Under the pieces are notes generated by a model that was given only the letters and a program-made list of their open reading frames with translations, was not told the origin of the DNA and did no database searches. Below are positions 49,949-55,309 of a DNA stretch of 55,309 nt, one piece after another (position 1 is the stretch's first letter; each line of letters starts with the position of its first letter). The stretch is taken from contig CAJMNO010000014.1 of NCBI GenBank assembly GCA_905214865.1, positions 1 to 55,309 of the forward strand. The letters run 5' to 3'. The translations under genes and the position numbers were made by a program. The DNA comes from an uncultured bacterium. GTDB lineage: Bacteria; Actinomycetota; Coriobacteriia; Coriobacteriales; Atopobiaceae.

Positions 49949-51601
49949 ATGAGGAAACCGAGGCTATCAAAGAGGTTCGTTCTTACAGCAATCGTTGCCG
50001 CCGCAGTCGTCATTGGCATGGCGGTACCCGACGCGCGCGTGTTTGCCGACGAGGGCGAGGCGATTGCGACTATGGGGGTCGTTGCGGAGCAGGCGCCGGA
50101 AGCAACCGTTGCCATCGCTATCGAAGAGGTCGCGGAGCCGACCTTGGAGGAGGCGGCCGAGGAGACGACCTTGGGCAACGACGCCCCGAGCGCCTCGACC
50201 GAAGACGGCGCAACCACGGGCCAGGCCACTCAGGACGCCACCAGCGCCGGACAGTCGGGCGAGGCCCAGTCCACGGAAGCCCCCTCGCAAGAGGCGCCCA
50301 CAGAGGAAACGGGCGAGACGACCGACCAGACGACGGACGAGACCACCTCGCAGGACCTGATGCTCACGACTAACGTGGTCACCGCCTCCGTCGCCGCCCG
50401 CCCGGCAAGCGGAACGTACCAGCTCTACTGGTATGCCCTCATCCCCGGTGCGGATAGCGAGGCCTACGAGAATCCCGACGGCACCTGGTTTGGCCTGGGC
50501 GTCAGCACCATCTCGGGCGTCACAAACCCGGCCAGCCTCTCGGTTGGCACCGACATAACCGGAACGGGCACCATCAGCCACACGGCGTGGAACGGCTACA
50601 CCCTGTTCCCCGACCTCACCTGGAACGGCGTCACGTACAAGTATGCCGAGGCGGGAAGCGCCAACGCCAGCAAGCAGGGGTACTACACCATCTCGCACAT
50701 GCGCACCCGCGTGGCCAACGGCGCCAACGCCGGCAATAACCAGTACAACCCCGTGGTGGCGTACAGCACGCATACCTACCACATCGACCACACCATCGTC
50801 CTCAACGAGAAGAACTTCTACACCGTGCAGTTTGCCGTCAGGTATCCGGGCGAGACGGACTTCTCCTCCCTGGGCGAGTATGCCAAGCGCGTGGAGCACG
50901 GCACGGCCGAGTCCAGCCTGACCAAGCCCTCGTACAACACGCCGGACGAGTTCAAGGAGACGATCGTCAGGGACGGCGTGACGTACCGCTTCGACGGCTG
51001 GTACACCGACGAGTCCTGCACCACCAAGGCCACGTTCGCCGGCTCCATCACCGCGAACACCATCTACTACGGCCGCTACGTGCCAGAGCTCGGCAATCTC
51101 ACCATCTCCAAGACCGTGAGCGGCAGCGCGGCCAACGTGAACGACACCTTCACCTTCGAGCTCTCGTGCGCCGACCTTGCCAACAAGTCGTATTCCGGCG
51201 TCTCGTTCAATGGTGCCGGCATCGCCACCCTCACGCTCAGGCACGGCCAGAGCGTCACGCTCCAGGACCTTCCCGCGGACGTCACGGTCCTCGTCCGCGA
51301 GGTCAACCTTCGGGTCCAGGCAAAGACGTCCGCGACTGCGTGCGTCAACGGTGGTACCGAGACCACGATCAAGTCCGAGGGCAGCACCTCGACCTCAACT
51401 GACCAGGTGCAGGCGGCAATCGCCGAGGGCAAGACGACTACGGTCCAGGTCAACAACGCGGCCCAGGCCGTCCCCGACACAGGGGTGACCGTCAATGCGG
51501 CCCCGATGGTCGGCCTTCTCGCCACCTCGGTCATGGGCGGAGCGGCACTGGCAGTCGGGACGGTGCAGAGGAGGTGCCGAGATGAGGAAGAGGGACTCTG
51601 A
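49949..51601 (+). CDS. Cell-wall-anchored pilus tip adhesin-like protein
   Basis: This 550-residue surface protein has a signal peptide (basic RKPRLSKRF, hydrophobic core, cleavage near VFA-DEG). A Glu/Thr/Ala-rich low-complexity stalk follows to about residue 130. Next come a unique domain, an InlB-type B-repeat (GVTYRFDGWYTDESC) and a pilin-type isopeptide domain (LTISKTVSGSAANVNDTFTF). The sorting signal is VPDTG, followed by a hydrophobic helix and charged tail. VPDTG replaces the usual LPXTG. ATG 49949 follows AAGGGG. As the first gene ahead of pilin and sortase it matches Cpa-type tip adhesins. Confidence 0.85.
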   Translation: MRKPRLSKRFVLTAIVAAAVVIGMAVPDARVFADEGEAIATMGVVAEQAPEATVAIAIEEVAEPTLEEAAEETTLGNDAPSASTEDGATTGQATQDATSAGQSGEAQSTEAPSQEAPTEETGETTDQTTDETTSQDLMLTTNVVTASVAARPASGTYQLYWYALIPGADSEAYENPDGTWFGLGVSTISGVTNPASLSVGTDITGTGTISHTAWNGYTLFPDLTWNGVTYKYAEAGSANASKQGYYTISHMRTRVANGANAGNNQYNPVVAYSTHTYHIDHTIVLNEKNFYTVQFAVRYPGETDFSSLGEYAKRVEHGTAESSLTKPSYNTPDEFKETIVRDGVTYRFDGWYTDESCTTKATFAGSITANTIYYGRYVPELGNLTISKTVSGSAANVNDTFTFELSCADLANKSYSGVSFNGAGIATLTLRHGQSVTLQDLPADVTVLVREVNLRVQAKTSATACVNGGTETTIKSEGSTSTSTDQVQAAIAEGKTTTVQVNNAAQAVPDTGVTVNAAPMVGLLATSVMGGAALAVGTVQRRCRDEEEGL

Positions 51602-51869
51602 CTCCCCCGAGCCCTCCAAGGGGCAAGGCGTCTCCGCATCGGCCAACGCCACGGGGGACCAGGAGGTATCGCTGGAGCTGATCGCGTCCAAGCTCCAGAG
51701 ACTCAAATGGCGGCACAGGCCCATGGGGGTCGACGAGCGGCAGGTATGGCACGTGATCGAGCGGCTGGACCAGATGTACCGGCAGCTGTACCGAGAGCAG
51801 GAGGTTCGGTACCAGGCCCTGCTCGAGCGAGCGGAGCGAGAGGCACGTGGCTCGCAGGGTGGGGAGTAG
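51582..51869 (+). CDS. Small charged protein in pilus operon, function unknown
   Basis: This 95-residue protein has no signal peptide or membrane helix. A Ser/Asp-rich N-terminus is followed by a predicted helical, amphipathic C-terminal half (ERQVWHVIERLDQMYRQLYR, then ALLERAEREA) that could form a coiled coil. It begins inside the last codons of the adhesin gene (GAGGTGCCGAG ahead of the ATG) and ends 2 bp before the signal-peptidase-like gene, so it is surely translated with the pilus genes. I recognise no family. Confidence 0.7.
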   Translation: MRKRDSDSPEPSKGQGVSASANATGDQEVSLELIASKLQRLKWRHRPMGVDERQVWHVIERLDQMYRQLYREQEVRYQALLERAEREARGSQGGE

Positions 51870-51871
51870 CC

Positions 51872-52462
51872 ATGGTCGCAAGGGAACGGGGCGACCCCTG
51901 GCTGCGGGAGTTCGGGGAGAGCGTCGCCCTCGCCTCGACGGCGAAGGCCATCGCCAGGAGGAGGGCGCGACGGGACGCGAGGTCGACCCTCGCGGGCGCC
52001 ATCGCAAAGCTCCTGGTCTTCGCACTCGCGATCTGGGTTCTCTTCACCTGGGTCCTCGGGCTCTTCCGCATCACGGGAGGCGGCATGGAGCCCACCGCGG
52101 GGGACGGCGACCTGGCCCTCACGAGCAGGGTCGTTCAGGGCCTGCAGGCAGACGACGTGGTGGTCTACCAGGCGGATGGTGGGCAGACCGTGGGGCGCGT
52201 GACCGCGCAGCCGGGAGACACGGTGGAGGTGACGCGGGATGGCGAGCTCAAGATCAACGGGGCTACGCAGCCTGCGGAGCACGGCCTCAAGACGTTGCCG
52301 CAGTCGGATGGCGTCTCGTACCCGCTGACGCTGGGAGAGGGCGAGTACTTCGTCCTGGCGGATGGAAGGGAGTCGGCACAGGACTCCCGCACGTACGGAC
52401 CTATTGGCATCAACGAGGTCGAGGGCAAGGTGGTCGCGCTCCTCAGGCTTCGTGGGATATGA
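51872..52462 (+). CDS. Signal peptidase I-like protein lacking catalytic residues (SipA-like)
   Basis: This 196-residue protein has one membrane helix (about residues 45-65) and the signal peptidase I fold: GGGMEPTAGDGDL, then VGRVTAQPGDTVEV, then EYFVLADGRESAQDSRTYGP. The nucleophile position of the S-M-x-P box is Gly, and the general-base Lys that precedes R in the K-R-V-x-G-x-PGD box is also Gly. The same two positions are lost in streptococcal SipA, a non-catalytic pilus assembly factor. Start follows GGGGAG. I infer a chaperone role for the major pilin encoded next. Confidence 0.85.
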   Translation: MVARERGDPWLREFGESVALASTAKAIARRRARRDARSTLAGAIAKLLVFALAIWVLFTWVLGLFRITGGGMEPTAGDGDLALTSRVVQGLQADDVVVYQADGGQTVGRVTAQPGDTVEVTRDGELKINGATQPAEHGLKTLPQSDGVSYPLTLGEGEYFVLADGRESAQDSRTYGPIGINEVEGKVVALLRLRGI

Positions 52463-52496
52463 GCAGACCTGCATCAGACAAGAGAAGGGACATGAC

Positions 52497-53552
52497 ATGA
52501 AACTCACCAAGACCAACCTCAAGGGCATCGCGGCCGCCGCAGTCTTCGCGGGAACCATGGCAATCGCGCCCGTCTCCGCACTTGCGGTCGCGAACAACCC
52601 CACGTACGTGGGCGACCAGACCCTCGTGACCAAGCAGTGGGACGTCGCGTCCAACTCGCAGCTCAACAACGACGAGACGTTCACCTTCCAGATCTCCTAC
52701 GACGGCGCGGAGCAGGTGGGCTCCTGGGACGTCGCGACCCTCAACTTCCAGACCAGGACGGTGGACCTCACCGCGGACTGGGCGACCCTGGCGGACGGCG
52801 GCACGTCTGCCTCCGCGAGCCTGACCGCCCGTCAGCTCTTTGGCGACACCAACTTCTACAACCCGGGCATCTACACCTTCACGGTCAAGGAGATCGCCGG
52901 CTCCAACCCCAACATCACCTATAGCGGCACCGAGTACACGGTCAAGGTGAACGTCTCCATGCCCGACGACTACCCTGCCGGCAAGCAGACCGTCATCCGC
53001 TCCATCAAGGTCTACGACTCCGATGGCACCAAGGTCGGCGACACCGCCACGTTCGAGAACACCGAGTCCGAGAACGAGTCGCTGAACATCTCCAAGACCG
53101 TCGCCGGCACTGCCGCCAACACGGCTGACACCTTCACGTACACCCTCGATCTCGAGGGCGTCAAGGGCAACTACGCCTACGAGATCAAGAGCGGCAGCAC
53201 GTCCGTCTCCACGGGCGAGATCTCCAGCGGCCAGACCTTCACGCTCAAGCACGGCCAGACCATCGAGATCAAGAACCTTCCCAAGGGCGCCACGTATACC
53301 GTGACCGAGTCCGACACCGAGTACGACGAGACCAACACGGTCAACGACGTCGCCTCCACCGATGGTCATGTCGCCTCGGGCACCATCGCCGCCACCAACA
53401 ACGTCGCCTTCAAGAACGAGAAGGGCTTTGCCCCTGACACCGGCATCACCATGAACACCCTGCCCTTTGTCACCGTGGGCATCGTTGCCGCCGTCGGCGG
53501 TGCCACCCTCGTGATCTCGCGTCGTCGCCGCAGCTCCGGCGAGGACTTCTAG
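52497..53552 (+). CDS. Major pilin subunit (FctA/Spy0128-type)
   Basis: This 351-residue precursor has a signal peptide ending near SALA-VAN. It then has two beta-sandwich pilin domains: residues about 35-190 (VTKQW..., FTVKEI) and 200-310 (NISKTVAGTAANTADTFTYT, YTVTESDTEYDE). The Lys and Glu of VTK/TVKE and SKT/TVTE fit intramolecular Lys-Asn isopeptide bonds. The sorting signal is APDTG, followed by a hydrophobic helix and RRRRSS tail. Start follows AGAAGGG. It is placed between the SipA-like protein and a class B sortase, as in FCT pilus loci. Confidence 0.9.
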   Translation: MKLTKTNLKGIAAAAVFAGTMAIAPVSALAVANNPTYVGDQTLVTKQWDVASNSQLNNDETFTFQISYDGAEQVGSWDVATLNFQTRTVDLTADWATLADGGTSASASLTARQLFGDTNFYNPGIYTFTVKEIAGSNPNITYSGTEYTVKVNVSMPDDYPAGKQTVIRSIKVYDSDGTKVGDTATFENTESENESLNISKTVAGTAANTADTFTYTLDLEGVKGNYAYEIKSGSTSVSTGEISSGQTFTLKHGQTIEIKNLPKGATYTVTESDTEYDETNTVNDVASTDGHVASGTIAATNNVAFKNEKGFAPDTGITMNTLPFVTVGIVAAVGGATLVISRRRRSSGEDF

Positions 53553-53557
53553 CGGGC

Positions 53558-54331
53558 ATGACTTCGGTCGCTGACAGCTTTGGCGACTACGGCCGCAACG
53601 GGTCGCCCGCACCCTCGCAGCGGGCGGCCCGCGCGGTCGACCACGTGGTCACCTGGGTCATCGCGGTCGCCCTCCTCCTCATGGCGGCGCTGGCGGGCTA
53701 CGCCCTGTGGGATGCCAACCAGGTCCTGCGGGGAACGGACTACTCCCAGTACGAGCCGGGCCTTGGCTTCGCGGACCTGAGGAAGCTCAACCCCGACGTC
53801 GTGGCGTGGCTCACCGTTGACAACACCGGGATCGACTATCCGGTGGTGCAGGGGGAGGACAACTTCGAGTACCTGGACAAGGACGCCAAGGGGGACGACA
53901 GCGCGTCGGGGAGCATCTTCCTCGACTCCGAGTGCGATCCAAACTTTGGGGAGACGTACGAGGTCCTCTACGGGCACCACATGCAGGCGGGCAAGATGTT
54001 CGGCGACCTGGACAGGTTCCTGGACGAGAGCTTCTTCAACGCCAACCAGGACGCCACCCTGTACCTTCCCAGCGAGACGCTCGGCCTCCAGGTGTGCGCG
54101 GTGATCAAGGCCGATGCCTACGATGGTGTGCTGTTCTCCACGCCGGCGGACTCCACGAGGGTGCCGCAGGTCATCCACAGGCTGGAGGCGGAGGCGATCC
54201 ACCTGAGGGAGGGGAGCCTGGGGGAGAGTGACCAGCTCGTCGCGCTGTCCACGTGCTCCTCCGGTGGCGCCAACGAGAGGATCGTCGTCATCTGCAAGGT
54301 CACGGGTCGCCAGCAGGCAGACAACGCGTAG
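53558..54331 (+). CDS. srtB: Class B sortase (pilus polymerase type)
   Basis: This 257-residue transpeptidase joins pilin subunits or anchors them. It has an N-terminal membrane helix (about residues 30-50), DNTGIDYPVVQG typical of class B sortases, YGHHM with the catalytic His, LVALSTCSSGG with the catalytic Cys, and ERIVVICK with the catalytic Arg. It starts 5 bp after the major pilin stop. The absence of a second sortase in the operon suggests the housekeeping enzyme does wall attachment. Confidence 0.93.
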   Translation: MTSVADSFGDYGRNGSPAPSQRAARAVDHVVTWVIAVALLLMAALAGYALWDANQVLRGTDYSQYEPGLGFADLRKLNPDVVAWLTVDNTGIDYPVVQGEDNFEYLDKDAKGDDSASGSIFLDSECDPNFGETYEVLYGHHMQAGKMFGDLDRFLDESFFNANQDATLYLPSETLGLQVCAVIKADAYDGVLFSTPADSTRVPQVIHRLEAEAIHLREGSLGESDQLVALSTCSSGGANERIVVICKVTGRQQADNA

Positions 54332-54381
54332 CGGGGCGGCCTTGGGGCCGCCGACCAGAGTACGGAAGAGGGAAGTCAGAC

Positions 54382-55116
54382 ATGTTCAAGCAAGCACCAC
54401 ATGCACATGCGGGACGGGGCGGTGTCGCCGGGAGGGTCCTGGCGGCGATCGGGTCCGCCCTCTCCCTGCTCTGCATCCTGGCGTTCGCCATGCCGTCGGC
54501 GGCCCTCGCCGAGGGGACCCAGGTCAACGTGAGGGTGCCCGTCTCGGTCGACGTCACGGGAGACCAGCCGGCATCCGCGCAGACCTTCACCTTCGTCATG
54601 AGCCAGACGGAGGACGAGGACCTCGCCCCGGCACAGTCGACCGTGAGCGTCACGGGCGAGGGGACCGCCTACTTCGACCTCACCCTCGACGGGGTCGGCC
54701 TGCACGCCTACACGGTTACGCAAGTCTCGGGCGGCGAAGCCGGCTGGACGTACGACACGCAGGTGTACGACGTGCGCGTCTACGCCATGTGGGACGACGC
54801 CACCCAGGCGATCAGGACCACGGTGGTCGTGGAGGACTCCCAGGGCCTCAAGTCGGAGGGCTGCGCCTTCTCCAACGCCTACGATGACCCGTCGCAGCCC
54901 AAGCCAGCGGGCGACACGCCGGGTACCACCACGGGCAAGGCCACGACAAAGGCCACGCCCAAGAGCGGCGTCAGCTCCGTCGTCTCGTCGCTCCGGCTGC
55001 CACAGACGAGTGACGTCTCGTCCGGTGCCTGGATGGGTATGGGCCTCGTCGCGCTCGCGGCGATCGCCGTCGGCGTGGTGCTGCGCCGCCGCGGCAGCGA
55101 TGGGGGAGAGGCGTAA
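54382..55116 (+). CDS. Minor/basal pilin (FctB-like)
   Basis: This 244-residue precursor has a signal peptide ending near ALA-EGT and one pilin isopeptide-linkage domain: SAQTFTFVMSQ, then AYTVTQVSGG, then GWTYDTQVYDVRVYAMW. A Pro/Thr/Lys linker follows, then the sorting signal LPQTS with a hydrophobic helix and RRRGSDGGEA tail. The variant LPQTS, with Ser in place of Gly, and the proline-rich tail suggest a base subunit attached to the wall. Start follows AAGAGGGAAG. It is the last gene of the operon. Confidence 0.85.
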   Translation: MFKQAPHAHAGRGGVAGRVLAAIGSALSLLCILAFAMPSAALAEGTQVNVRVPVSVDVTGDQPASAQTFTFVMSQTEDEDLAPAQSTVSVTGEGTAYFDLTLDGVGLHAYTVTQVSGGEAGWTYDTQVYDVRVYAMWDDATQAIRTTVVVEDSQGLKSEGCAFSNAYDDPSQPKPAGDTPGTTTGKATTKATPKSGVSSVVSSLRLPQTSDVSSGAWMGMGLVALAAIAVGVVLRRRGSDGGEA

Positions 55117-55309
55117 GGTCCCTCTCGCATGAGGCACGTTCCGTTGGGGGCGTCTCGGATGGGGTCCGGGGCGCTCCCCTGCGTGCGTGACATCGCGACG
55201 CTCAACGAGGATGCGCGCACGCGCGGGAGACGCTCCCTTGGTGCGCCGAACATCGGGGTTGATTGCCAAAGCTAGTGCAGCTTCGGCAGGGTAAGTGCAG
55301 CTGACAGAG
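55117..55309. other. 3' flank of pilus operon
   Basis: No gene is seen. AGTGCAGCT occurs twice near the end (about 55274 and 55292), perhaps the start of another repeat array that continues outside the window. Confidence 0.3.

Overview
The window is GC-rich, about two thirds G+C by eye, with short intergenic gaps and strong Shine-Dalgarno sites. It carries a sortase-assembled pilus operon, a Pta-Buk type acyl-phosphate module and several LuxR, TetR and LacI regulators. The protein styles suggest an anaerobic actinobacterium of the Coriobacteriia, probably Atopobiaceae (Olsenella-like). That placement is inference. I see no rRNA, tRNA, phage or transposase genes.

Region by region. 127-8148: a TetR regulator and a holo-ACP synthase on the minus strand face a six-gene plus-strand operon of two MFS transporters, a CocE/NonD hydrolase, an unusual acyl carrier protein, a phosphotransacylase and a butyrate kinase. 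An Ldh2-type dehydrogenase and a frameshifted UvrA-like gene follow (8348-12034). 12710-15153: fructose-type PTS IIBC and DeoR regulator. 15550-18145: zinc macrodomain hydrolase overlapping a class M sirtuin, then a fructosamine-kinase-like gene. 18164-23351: two-component system divergent from a three-gene ABC-2 exporter, with two palindromes between them. 23646-26320: methyltransferase, DUF2798 membrane protein, frameshifted MazG-like gene, cupin. 26425-29637: DUF5714 protein, then acr3-arsC-arsR and an HD protein. 30135-38718: HxlR with NAD(P)-binding protein, AlkD-like, flavin reductase, TetR, ornithine cyclodeaminase-like, glyoxalase, YhbY, RF3 and Spx/ArsC-like. 38980-40643: a 16-residue leader ORF, stacked hairpins with a terminator, and an MHS-family transporter. 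40980-48176: LacI regulator and a catabolic/uptake operon (Gfo/Idh/MocA oxidoreductase, TIM-barrel isomerase, sugar ABC transporter) flanked by exact 253-bp direct repeats. 48905-49255: small winged-helix protein. 49949-55116: pilus operon whose order (adhesin, small protein, pseudo-signal-peptidase, major pilin, class B sortase, minor pilin) resembles streptococcal FCT pilus loci.

Two families of short intergenic repeats are conspicuous. Family A has the 24-nt core GCTGAG-N7-GAG-N3-TGGCA. Family B is a 30-nt motif, AATCC/AACCC-N19-TAAGCA, with strictly fixed spacing. Both cluster in the long gaps between convergent genes, plus one gap after the sugar permease. The most interesting candidates for new biology are the hydrolase/ACP/Pta/Buk operon with its linked AcpS, the two repeat families, the inactive SipA-like protein in the pilus operon, and the leader-ORF/terminator ahead of the MHS transporter.
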